52,854 nucleotides of DNA from Gammaproteobacteria bacterium (GTDB taxonomy: Bacteria > Pseudomonadota > Gammaproteobacteria > Xanthomonadales > Rhodanobacteraceae): assembly GCA_021325195.1 (NCBI GenBank), contig JAJPHQ010000022.1, positions 1 to 52,854 on the forward strand, written 5' to 3'. Below, piece after piece: positions 16,796 to 24,417 of this stretch. The first letter of the stretch is position 1; every line of letters begins with the position of its first letter. The notes under the pieces were generated by a model, which saw only the letters and a list, made by a program, of their open reading frames with translations, was not told the DNA's origin and ran no database searches. A program made the position numbers and the translations under genes.

Positions 16796-19005
16796 GTGGC
16801 GGTCTCCGGCTGTGCGGCACCGCCGAATCTGCGCAGTCCGGCGATCACCGCGTTCCACACCCGATCGAGCAGGTTGTCGTCCGGTTTGGGCATCAGCCGT
16901 ACCTGGCCCATCGCCATCAGGCGTGCCACCTGCTCCAGATGTCGTTCCGGCGCGGCCACGCCGCGCGCGTTCACCAGCAGGCAGTGCCCGCTGACCGGCG
17001 AGAACCAGGCCAGCTTGCGCGCCACGGTCTGGCCCTGCTGGTTGATGACGAAATCCAGCCAGGTGCCGAACGGCATCGCCTTCAGCGTGGCCAGCGCCTG
17101 CTGCTCCGCGGCGTTCAGCGGCGCCTTGGGCACGGCCCTTTCCTGTTTCGCGGCGTCCTCGCGTTCGCGATGGCGCGCCTTCAGCCGGATCGCAAGCTCG
17201 GTCTGGCTGGGCGTGTCGCCCCGCGCGGACGGCTCCGGCGGCAGGTTCAGCACGTGGCGGGTGATCTGTTCGGCTTCCGGCGCGTGCAGCCCGACCTGCG
17301 TCAGGCCCTGCTGCAGTTCCGCGCCCAGCCTGGCGGTGTCGCGCGCGGAGGGTTCGGCCAGCAACTGGTCGGCGGCGGCCAGGCGGCTGCGATAGACCTC
17401 GCTGTCCTCGCCATGGCGCAGGATCGACAGCGTCAGCGCATCGCCCCACGCCTGTTCCAGCAGGGCACGGGTCAGCGGCGCGACCTTGCGGCCCGCGAGC
17501 CGCTGGCTGATCGCGGCGTTGGCCCTGACGCGCGCCTGCTCCAGCCGGTCGCGGCCCTGCGCGGCTTCCACCTGGCGGCGTTCGGCGATTTCCGCGCGCC
17601 GCCGCAGCGTGCGGACGTGGCTTTCCAGATCATCGGCCTGCTGTTCGAACAGCGAAATGTCGCCGTTGAATTCGCCGGTGACGCGATCGACCACGCGCTG
17701 CAGCCGCTGGCCAAGCGCCGCGTCGTAGCTGCCGTCGGCGCGGTCCAGCCACAGGTTGGCGGTTTCCAGCAGGGTGTTGAGCAGGCGCCGCGCCGGATGG
17801 TTGCGGCGGGTGAAAAAGCTGCCGTCGGCCAGCGCGACCCGCAGCAGCGGTGCCTGCAGCCGCGCCAGCAGTTGCTGGGCCATGCCTTCGGCGCGGGTTT
17901 CTTCCAGAAGCCGGTCGAACAGCAGCGAGACCAGATCCATCACGTCGCGGTGTTCGGTCGAGAGTTGCGGCGACGGGCCCTCGGGCGTGGCCCGCCGCAG
18001 TTCCGCCAGCATTTCGTCCTGCATTTGCTGCACGCTGTGCGGGAGATCGGCGCCGGCCCGGAACGCCGGTGCAGGACGCGACTGCAGGGCGGCCAGCGCT
18101 TCCTGCAGTTCGTCGAGCGAGGCGGTGCGGCCGCTGCCCGCTGCGGCGCTGCCGATGCCCAGCGCGGCGCGGCGCGCGCCCAGCAGTTCGTGCAGCGTGC
18201 CCATCCCGATCGCGGGAAACGGCTGCGCGGCCGGCGGCCCGGCGGGTGGCGGTGCCCACGTGGTCGCGTCGTCCTGCGGCTGCGCCGCCGGTGCAGGCGG
18301 CGGCGCTTCCTGTTCGACGTTGCGGCGAGGCAGGTAGCTGCGCAGGTAGGGCAGGATGCCGTTGGCCTTCAGGTGTTCGTTGAGATCGGTGTAGAACGAT
18401 TCCGACGCCACGAACAGGCGACGGTCGCACAGTTTGTAGAACAGCAGACGGTGCGCACGCGAAAGGCCCAGGTCGCGCGCCGCTTCGCCCAGCGCCTGCG
18501 CCAGCGCGTGCGGACCGACCGGCAGGTCGTCGCTGTCGGGCAGCGGCGAGGCCAGCAGCACCGCGTAGCGGTGGCACAGGTCAAACAGCACATGACCGGC
18601 GTGCAGTTCCGCGCGCGTGGAGATGTCGTCCAGCGCGATGGTTTCGTCGAATTCCTGCGGATCGATCAGGGTGAGATCGCCCTCGCCGCGAACCGGCTGC
18701 GTGGCCGGGCCGGGCCGGCCCAAAGCGACGAAGCGCGCTTCCAGCGCGGCCAGCACACGCGGCACCACGTCGGCGCGGTTGCGCTTGACTTCGCGCAGGC
18801 CTTCCAGCGCCTCCTGCTGCGCGTGGCCGCCGCTGGACTGCTCGGCCAGCCGGAACAGCTCCTGTTCCAGATCGGAAAGCGTGGCGCGCAGGATGGGCTC
18901 CAGCCGTGTGCCGCACTCGGCCAGTTGCTGCGCCAGCAACTGGCGCGCGCGTGACGACAGATCGTCACGCGCCGCCAGCGTGGCCGTGGCCTGCTGCACC
19001 GGCAT
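16792..19005 (-). CDS. DUF1631 family protein
   Basis: 737 residues. The sequence is predominantly helical, rich in Ala/Leu/Arg/Gln, with no signal peptide or membrane segment. It matches my recollection of the DUF1631 family (sometimes mislabelled thymidine phosphorylase), typical of gamma- and betaproteobacteria. Recognisable parts are an N-terminal helical region (about 1-200) with HVLFDLCHRYAVLLASP and FYKLCDRRLF, a low-complexity Pro/Ala linker at about 240-270, and a C-terminal region with GTWLDFVINQQGQ and ARKLAWFSPVSG, which looks like a small PilZ-like beta-barrel. Function unknown. Coupling to a PilZ gene suggests a c-di-GMP-linked role (inference). Confidence 0.85.
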   Translation of the reverse strand: MPVQQATATLAARDDLSSRARQLLAQQLAECGTRLEPILRATLSDLEQELFRLAEQSSGGHAQQEALEGLREVKRNRADVVPRVLAALEARFVALGRPGPATQPVRGEGDLTLIDPQEFDETIALDDISTRAELHAGHVLFDLCHRYAVLLASPLPDSDDLPVGPHALAQALGEAARDLGLSRAHRLLFYKLCDRRLFVASESFYTDLNEHLKANGILPYLRSYLPRRNVEQEAPPPAPAAQPQDDATTWAPPPAGPPAAQPFPAIGMGTLHELLGARRAALGIGSAAAGSGRTASLDELQEALAALQSRPAPAFRAGADLPHSVQQMQDEMLAELRRATPEGPSPQLSTEHRDVMDLVSLLFDRLLEETRAEGMAQQLLARLQAPLLRVALADGSFFTRRNHPARRLLNTLLETANLWLDRADGSYDAALGQRLQRVVDRVTGEFNGDISLFEQQADDLESHVRTLRRRAEIAERRQVEAAQGRDRLEQARVRANAAISQRLAGRKVAPLTRALLEQAWGDALTLSILRHGEDSEVYRSRLAAADQLLAEPSARDTARLGAELQQGLTQVGLHAPEAEQITRHVLNLPPEPSARGDTPSQTELAIRLKARHREREDAAKQERAVPKAPLNAAEQQALATLKAMPFGTWLDFVINQQGQTVARKLAWFSPVSGHCLLVNARGVAAPERHLEQVARLMAMGQVRLMPKPDDNLLDRVWNAVIAGLRRFGGAAQPETAT

Positions 19006-19089
19006 ACCGGCTGCCCCTGTCGGACCGGCGGTCCTTTCCGGTGGGATTCTAGGGAAGCGGCGGCCAAAGCGCCATGCGGCGGTTCGTGG

Positions 19090-20982
19090 CTAACGGCCTT
19101 GCGGCTGCCAAGTGAGTTCGATCCAGCCCGAACGGCCGGGCGTGGCATAGCCGCGCACCACGGTGTAGCTGCGGTCGGCCAGGTTCTGGGCGCGCAGGTG
19201 CAGGGCGAGATCGTGCGGCAGCGCGATGTTCAGCGTCGCGTTCACCAGCGCGAAACCGCCCAGCGGTCCGCCGATGTCCTCGCTGCGGCCCTGCGCGTAC
19301 AGTTCCACGCCGGCGCTGACGCGCTCGCCGAAGTCGCGCGAGAGTTTCAGGTCGGTTTTGCGTTGGGGGCGGCGCAGCAGGGTCGCGCCGGTGTCCGCGT
19401 CGCGCGGGTTCTGCCAGGTCGCGGTGCCGGAGAAATGCCAGCCATCGGCCTGCCACGCCGCGGTCAGTTCCGCGCCGTCGATCCGCGCGCGCGCGACGTT
19501 CTCGGCCTGATTCAGCGGGCCGGTGAAATCGATCAGGTTGTCGATGTCGCTGTGATAACCCGCAAGCTTGAGGTTCCACGCCGCCGACGGCGTCCATTCC
19601 AGCGCGATCTCGCCGCTGCGCGAGCGTTCCGGCCGCAAATCCGGATTGCCCGCGAAGTAACCGGAATAACCGGGCGAATACAGTTCGTTGAGGTCGGGCG
19701 CGCGGAAGCCCTGGCCGAAATCTGCGGTGATCCGCCATTGCGGATCGAAGCGCCAGCCGACCGCGACCGAGCCGGTGGTGGCACCGCCGAACTGGCTGTT
19801 GTGGTCGTGGCGCGCCGCGACTTCCCAGTCGAGGCGTTCGAGATGTCCGTTCCAGCCGGCGAACACGCCCTCGTTGTGGCGGGGTTCGTCGTACATCGGG
19901 ACCGTGCCGGAAGCGTCCGTGCTGATGCCGTGCTCACGCACGTAGTCGATCCCGGCGACCAGTTGCTGGTTTGCGCCGAGCGCGAACGCGTTCTGCCAGG
20001 TCAGGCTTTGCCGGCGCGACTTGAACAGCGAATCAAAGGCGCGCGTCAGCAGATCGCCGCGGTTGTCGCCCACACCGAGGTGATCGCTCCAGGCGTCGGT
20101 GATGGCGCCGTCGAGGTTGACGCCGAAGGTCTGGTTGATCGTGTGGGTGGTGCCGCCGGCGAATTCCACGTCGGCATCGTTGCGGTTCAGCGTGCCCGAC
20201 AGGGTTTGCGTGCCGAGATTCAAGGTGCCTTGCGCAGCGAGGTTCTTGCTGCGGTAGCCGTCGTCTTCCGGGCTGTAGGCGAAGTTGTCCGGCGTGGTGT
20301 CGGGAAAGCCCGTGACGTGGCGGAGGCCCGCCAGCACGCTGAAACCGCCGCGTTCGCTCCATTGCCCGATCCCGGTGCTGCCGGAAGCGTCGTCGTGGCT
20401 GCCGTACTGCAGTGCGAGTCCAGCGCCCTGCAACTTGCGAGTGAAGATCTGGATCACGCCGCCGATCGCGTCCGAACCCCAGTACGCCGCACGCGGGCCG
20501 CGCACGATCTCGATCCGCTGGATCGCGTCCAGTGGAAACTGCGACCAGTCCACCGCGCCCGTCCCGACCGACGCCGCGCGCACGCCATCCACCAGCACCA
20601 GCACCTGGTTGGAATTGGTGCCGCGCAGGAACAGCGAGGTCTGCGCGCCGGGGCCGCCGCTGGGCACGATGTCCACGCCCGCCACGCCGCGCAGCAGATC
20701 GGTGAGGTCGGCGGCACCGCTCCGGTCGATCTCGGCGCGCGTGATCACGGTGACGTCGGACAGCGCGGCATCGACGGTCTGCGCGACGCGCGTGGCGGTG
20801 ACCTCGACCGGCGATTGCGTGGTGATGGCCTGATCGGGAGACGTCTGCGCCCGTGCGCAAACAGCGGTCGTTGCGAGAACGGTGAAAAATGCACCAGCCG
20901 CCGTGCCTGGCCAAAAACTCCGTGGCCGCATTTTGACGTTTGCGATCAGGGGGGGTCGCAAAACAACGGAACGTTGGTACAT
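19090..20982 (-). CDS. btuB: TonB-dependent vitamin B12 receptor
   Basis: 630 residues. Outer-membrane gated barrel. After a signal region (hydrophobic FFTVLATTAVCARAQ) comes a TonB-box-like VEVTATR, then the plug domain with ADLTDLLRGVAGVDI, LFLRGTNSNQVLVLVDGVR and IEIVRGPRAAYWGSDAIGGVIQI, and a beta-barrel to the C-terminus. ATG 20982 is chosen because GGAG lies 7 bases upstream; an in-frame ATG at 20931 has no such site. The cobalamin riboswitch on the same strand upstream supports B12 rather than iron as substrate. It is not in an operon with other B12 genes here. Confidence 0.92.
   Translation of the reverse strand: MYQRSVVLRPPLIANVKMRPRSFWPGTAAGAFFTVLATTAVCARAQTSPDQAITTQSPVEVTATRVAQTVDAALSDVTVITRAEIDRSGAADLTDLLRGVAGVDIVPSGGPGAQTSLFLRGTNSNQVLVLVDGVRAASVGTGAVDWSQFPLDAIQRIEIVRGPRAAYWGSDAIGGVIQIFTRKLQGAGLALQYGSHDDASGSTGIGQWSERGGFSVLAGLRHVTGFPDTTPDNFAYSPEDDGYRSKNLAAQGTLNLGTQTLSGTLNRNDADVEFAGGTTHTINQTFGVNLDGAITDAWSDHLGVGDNRGDLLTRAFDSLFKSRRQSLTWQNAFALGANQQLVAGIDYVREHGISTDASGTVPMYDEPRHNEGVFAGWNGHLERLDWEVAARHDHNSQFGGATTGSVAVGWRFDPQWRITADFGQGFRAPDLNELYSPGYSGYFAGNPDLRPERSRSGEIALEWTPSAAWNLKLAGYHSDIDNLIDFTGPLNQAENVARARIDGAELTAAWQADGWHFSGTATWQNPRDADTGATLLRRPQRKTDLKLSRDFGERVSAGVELYAQGRSEDIGGPLGGFALVNATLNIALPHDLALHLRAQNLADRSYTVVRGYATPGRSGWIELTWQPQGR
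20939..20963. repeat. Short stem-loop repeat TTTGCGATCA-N7-TCGCAAAA (copy 1)
   Basis: TGCGA and TCGCA pair around a G-rich centre containing seven consecutive G. It lies in the first codons of btuB. A near-identical element is at 23059-23080. Confidence 0.5.
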
Positions 20983-21117
20983 GTCTGGACTCCGAAGCGC
21001 ACACCCGCGTGGAGGCGCGACGGAGGGAGGGGGCAGGACGGCGCGCGGCCGTTCCCGACCGTCGCCCGCCGCGACGCCTGGAAACGGCGCACCGCGGCGG
21101 AAGCGCGGGGCGCCGAG

Positions 21118-21350
21118 CGCAGGCCGGTCTCCGGGCTCGCGAGCGATGTTCCGATTGACCGGAACATCAAGCGGATCGCCTTCCCGCGCTCGTCGCGCAG
21201 TGGCATGTGATCCGGTCGTACTCGCCTACCGTTGCGGGGGCAGCGCCGGCTTTTCACCGGCTTCCCGTTTCATCCAGCCACAGCGGCCCGCGATGCGCTC
21301 CGCCTGGGCAGAACGTTCGCGCAAGTCCGTGTGACTGGACACCTGCGAGC
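21118..21350 (-). promoter_or_regulatory. Cobalamin riboswitch
   Basis: Read on the minus strand the landmarks of the B12 aptamer occur in order: GCAGGTGTCC, ACGGGAAGCCGGTG, AAAGCCGGCG, the nearly invariant B12-box-type core GCTGCCCCCGCAACGGTA, and the closing AGCCCGGAGACCGGCC. It ends about 135 bases before the btuB start, leaving room for an expression platform. Adenosylcobalamin binding should repress the receptor gene. Confidence 0.93.
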
Positions 21351-21381
21351 CGCGGACTTTAGCAGCGCGCGGCGCGTGCGA

Positions 21382-21826
21382 TCAATCGTCCTCGCGTGCG
21401 GTGCACACGCGCAGATAACAGCCGCAGCGGCAGAGATTCCTGATTCCATCGATGTCGTCGTCGGACGGATCGGGTTTGCGCGCGAGCAGGTCGGCCGCCG
21501 CGATCAACATGCCGGGCCAACAATAACCGCACAGGATCGCGTCTTCATCAATCCATAGCATGTTGCAGGGGGGTACAGCGTGCGTCCGGTTTCGCCAGAC
21601 CTTCGACCGTGGTGACGCGGCGGCCCTTCAGATTCTGCATCCGCAACTCGCAGGCGCGGGCAAGTTTGCCATCCATCGGCACGCTGTATGCGCCGCGGGT
21701 GGCGTTGTCGCAACCGTACTTGCAGCCGGTCAGGCGCAGCACGTCGCGCAGGCACCACAGCAGCGGCAGCGCGGAATCGCTGGTGTGGCGGAACGGCTCG
21801 CCGTTGACGAAAAGATCGATGCCCGG
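21382..21826 (-). pseudogene. Frameshifted [2Fe-2S] subunit relic (IorA-like, molybdenum hydroxylase small subunit)
   Basis: On the minus strand FVNGEPFRH...LPLLWCLRDVLRLTG...GRRVTTVEGLA is the N-terminal half of an isoquinoline 1-oxidoreductase alpha-type subunit. One extra base near 21556 (GCTATGG where GCNTGG is expected) moves the rest into another frame. That frame reads WIDEDAILCGYCWPG ... NLCRCGCYLRV to a stop at 21382. The second cluster (CGYC, CRCG) is complete. The first, plant-type cluster is damaged: the expected CGxxxCGxC is GCDNATRGAY, so at least two ligands are lost. No good start codon is seen and no large subunit lies nearby. A sequencing error could explain the frameshift but not the missing cysteines. 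Confidence 0.75.
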
Positions 21827-22017
21827 GCGGATCGGCTCGGCGTGATGCCGGGATCGATTTGCGGCAGGCGTGGCATCACGCGATTGTATTCGTTGCCTCT
21901 GTGCCGCTCGTCCTTCTATCTTCCGGCACATGCGTGGGGACGCCGGCCGGCGCACGATGCGCGCATCGGGCCGGACGATCGAATTCCCGCGCGGTTGGAG
22001 TGCAGAGGAGAGCCGCC

Positions 22018-22767
22018 ATGTCTCTTCCACTCGGATGGTGGTCCTGGTTTTCGATCAACATGATCCACTGGCTCGCACCAAGTCTGGTGCTGGCGGCGAT
22101 TTGCTTGGCCGTGGTGCGGAACGCCGAACACCGCTGGCTGCTGCCGCTTGCGGCCCTGCTTTTGACGTTCGACATGGCGCTGGTCACGGCGCCACATGTC
22201 GGAATCTTCTCGCGCTTCGCATGGAACTGGCAGGGCAAGCTGCTGGAGAGCGCGTGGCCGCTTCTGCTCGGCGCGACCGGAACGCTTTATTCGTTGCGCA
22301 CGATCGGATTTGCGGCTCCGCGGCGTGACAGTTGGCCGGGAGTGCTGGTCGCCGCCGCGCTGGCACTTGCTTTCGCAAGCGCGGTGAACTTCGCGGGGCC
22401 GATGCGCATGCCGGTCGATGCCGAAACCGCCTGGTTCGAATCGACCCTGCCGGGCTGGTCGGAGGAGCTGCTCTTTCGCGGCGTGCTGCTGTGGGCCACC
22501 AATGAGGTGTTCGGCCGCCCGTGGCGATTCGCCGGCGCGCAGGTGGGTTGGGGCTGGATCATCACCACGCTGCTGTTCGCGACCATGCATCTCACGCTGG
22601 TGGATCATCAATTGCATCTGCACTTGTCGTGGATGGGTTTTGCCACGGCGGCATTCGCCGGTGCGGTGCTGGGCTGGGTGCGCGAGCGTTCCGGCAGCTT
22701 GTGGCCCGGCATGGTGCTGCACAATTTGATCGACATGACCGCGGTCGCGGCGGGCGTCTTCGGCTGA
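22018..22767 (+). CDS. CPBP family intramembrane glutamic endopeptidase
   Basis: 249 residues. Start ATG 22018 is preceded by AGAGGAGAG. About seven membrane helices. The CPBP (Rce1/CAAX-like) motifs are present: SEELLFRG (EExxxR), a histidine in LFATMHLTL and the final HNLID. Bacterial members include bacteriocin-immunity proteins and membrane proteases of unknown substrate. It stands alone between the iorA relic and a convergent small zinc-ribbon gene. No bacteriocin gene was seen near it, so a self-immunity role is not supported by context. Confidence 0.9.
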   Translation: MSLPLGWWSWFSINMIHWLAPSLVLAAICLAVVRNAEHRWLLPLAALLLTFDMALVTAPHVGIFSRFAWNWQGKLLESAWPLLLGATGTLYSLRTIGFAAPRRDSWPGVLVAAALALAFASAVNFAGPMRMPVDAETAWFESTLPGWSEELLFRGVLLWATNEVFGRPWRFAGAQVGWGWIITTLLFATMHLTLVDHQLHLHLSWMGFATAAFAGAVLGWVRERSGSLWPGMVLHNLIDMTAVAAGVFG

Positions 22768-22813
22768 CGCCCCGCGCCGGTGGCGATCGGCGGTGGCAGT
22801 GCCGGCCGGGGAG

Positions 22814-22993
22814 TCACTCGTCGCCGCGATGCGCTTCGACCCGCGCGGTGCCGTTCGCATCCACGCGCACGACCAGCTCGATGGGTTGGCAGCATACCGT
22901 GCAGTCTTCGATGCAATTGCCGTCGGAGGACTCGACGTGCACGTCGGTCGGTGCGCCGCAGTAGGGACAGGTGATCTGGATGAGTTGTTGCAT
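22814..22993 (-). CDS. CPXCG motif-containing cysteine-rich protein
   Basis: 59 residues starting MQQLIQITCPYCG; an ATG 36 bases upstream is in frame but family members begin here. Four cysteines in two CxxC pairs (CPYC and CTVCC, with a further C in NCIEDC) would form a zinc ribbon. The CPYCG and CCQPIELVVRVD stretches are typical of this small family, which is common next to housekeeping genes in gammaproteobacteria. Function unknown. It is 32 bases downstream of hemW's stop and on the same strand. Confidence 0.88.
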   Translation of the reverse strand: MQQLIQITCPYCGAPTDVHVESSDGNCIEDCTVCCQPIELVVRVDANGTARVEAHRGDE

Positions 22994-23025
22994 CTGATGA
23001 GAAGTGCGGACAACGGAGCGCTTGG

Positions 23026-24417
23026 TCACGGATGGCAGTTCTCGTCTGCTTTTTTATTTTTGCGATCAGGGATGGTCGCACAAAACAGCTCGATCACGTC
23101 GTTGAGAAAGCGCCGGCCCAGCTCGGTCGCGTGCAGCGTTTTCGGGTCGTTTTGCAGCCAGCCGCGTTCGCGAGCAGCCCGCAACGGGATTGCGATGGAA
23201 TCCGGCGGCAAGCCCGTGCGCTTGGCAAATTCATCCAGCGGCACGCCTTCGATCAGCCGCAAGGCATTCAACATGTATTCGAACGGCAGTTCCGCGTGCT
23301 CAACCTGCGCGTCGCCGCTGATGCGCGCGTCGCTCGCCGCGCCTTCGAGATAAGCGCGGGGATGCTTCACCTTCCAGCGGCGGCGAACATGGAGTTGCGC
23401 TCTTCCGAGTCCCGGGAGACTCGCCGCTCCTGCGGCTCGCCCTTCGGGCCGGCTTCGCCGTTCGCTCCGGCATCCTGCCTCCGCAGTCCGGGTCCCGAGT
23501 CCCGTCAACTTTCCGTGCGCGCCGGCGCCGATCCCGAGGTAGTCACCGAACGTCCAGTAATTGAGATTGTGCGTGCAACGCCGCCCCGCTTGCGCGTAGG
23601 CCGAGACCTCGTACTGCGCGTAGCCGGCTTCGGCCAGCTGTGCCTGACAGGCCTCCTGCATGTCCCATGCGGCATCGTGATCCGGCAGCGGTGGTGGACG
23701 CTTCGCGAACGGCGTGCCTGGTTCCAGCGTCAACTGGTAGTGCGAGATGTGCGCGGGCTGCAGCGCGATGGCGCGCTCGATGTCGTGCAGCGCCTGATCC
23801 GGCGTCTGCCGCGGCAGCGCGTACATCAGATCCAGATTGATGTTGTCGAAACCGGCGTCCTGAGCCAGCTTCACCGCGGCCTCGGCTTCGGCGGACGAAT
23901 GGATGCGCCCGAGTGCGCGCAACTTCTCGTCGTCGAAACTCTGCACGCCGAAGCTGATCCGGTTGACGCCGGCCTGCCGGTAGCCGTCGAAGCGGCCGTG
24001 CTCGACCGTGCCCGGATTGGTTTCCAGCGTGATCTCGCAGCCACGCGTGAAAGCCAGCCGCGCCGCGGCGCCCTCGAGGATTTCCGCGATCGCATCCGGC
24101 GGGAACAGGCTGGGCGTGCCACCACCGAAAAACACGCTGATGATTTCGCGTCCGGCGATCGCATCGCCGAAATCGCGCAGGTCACCGTCCAGATCGGCCA
24201 GCAATGCGGCGACATATTCGTGCACCGGCAACGCGCCGCGGAGCCCGTGCGAATTGAAATCGCAGTACGGGCATTTTTTCACGCACCACGGGATGTGGAT
24301 GTAGAGGGACAACGGGACTCGGGACTCGGGACCCGGGACCCGACTCCAGAGGTCCGAGGAAGTCCCGGACGCGGCCGCCCGCGATGGCATTGCCACTGGA
24401 TCGCGCAGAACCGACAT
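23026..24417 (-). CDS. hemW: Heme chaperone HemW (radical SAM, coproporphyrinogen oxidase-like)
   Basis: 463 residues, longer than the family's usual 375-400. Radical-SAM cluster ligands C45, C49 and C52 (CVKKCPYC), preceded by YIHIPW. FFGGGTPSLF, LETNPGTVE, NRISFGVQSFDDEKL, LDLMYALPRQT and NLNYWTFGDYLGIGAGAHG are typical of HemW, which delivers heme, rather than HemN. Two additions are abnormal. The first is a 35-residue N-terminal extension containing VPGPESRVP, encoded by heptamer repeats. The second is a 39-residue insert after AHGKLT, before RRRWKVKHPRAYL, also encoded by repeat DNA. The start ATG touches the rdgB stop and its ribosome binding site GGGAG lies in the repeat. The C-terminal tail overlaps another short repeat. 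Confidence 0.92.
   Translation of the reverse strand: MSVLRDPVAMPSRAAASGTSSDLWSRVPGPESRVPLSLYIHIPWCVKKCPYCDFNSHGLRGALPVHEYVAALLADLDGDLRDFGDAIAGREIISVFFGGGTPSLFPPDAIAEILEGAAARLAFTRGCEITLETNPGTVEHGRFDGYRQAGVNRISFGVQSFDDEKLRALGRIHSSAEAEAAVKLAQDAGFDNINLDLMYALPRQTPDQALHDIERAIALQPAHISHYQLTLEPGTPFAKRPPPLPDHDAAWDMQEACQAQLAEAGYAQYEVSAYAQAGRRCTHNLNYWTFGDYLGIGAGAHGKLTGLGTRTAEAGCRSERRSRPEGRAAGAASLPGLGRAQLHVRRRWKVKHPRAYLEGAASDARISGDAQVEHAELPFEYMLNALRLIEGVPLDEFAKRTGLPPDSIAIPLRAARERGWLQNDPKTLHATELGRRFLNDVIELFCATIPDRKNKKADENCHP
23059..23080. repeat. Short stem-loop repeat TTTGCGATCA-N7-TCGCA (copy 2)
   Basis: Same stem and flanks as the element at 20939-20963, with loop GGGATGG instead of GGGGGGG. It encodes part of the non-conserved C-terminal tail of HemW. 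Confidence 0.5.
23386..23502. repeat. Repeat element inserted in frame within hemW
   Basis: About 117 bases (39 codons) that interrupt an otherwise continuous HemW alignment core. Both ends carry heptamers (CCGAGTC, CCGGGAG at 23405-23418; CCGGGTC, CCGAGTC at 23488-23501) that match those at the rdgB/hemW junction. The middle is a GC-rich inverted-repeat-containing segment. The length is a multiple of three, so the reading frame survives. Confidence 0.7.
24314..24341. repeat. Heptamer tandem repeat in the 5' part of hemW
   Basis: Four contiguous 7-bp units: GGGACTC, GGGACTC, GGGACCC, GGGACCC. They lie between the hemW start codon and its conserved YIHIPW segment. Confidence 0.75.

Noticed and set aside
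22018-22767. CPBP protease as bacteriocin immunity protein
   Set aside because: No bacteriocin precursor, double-glycine leader or export gene nearby.
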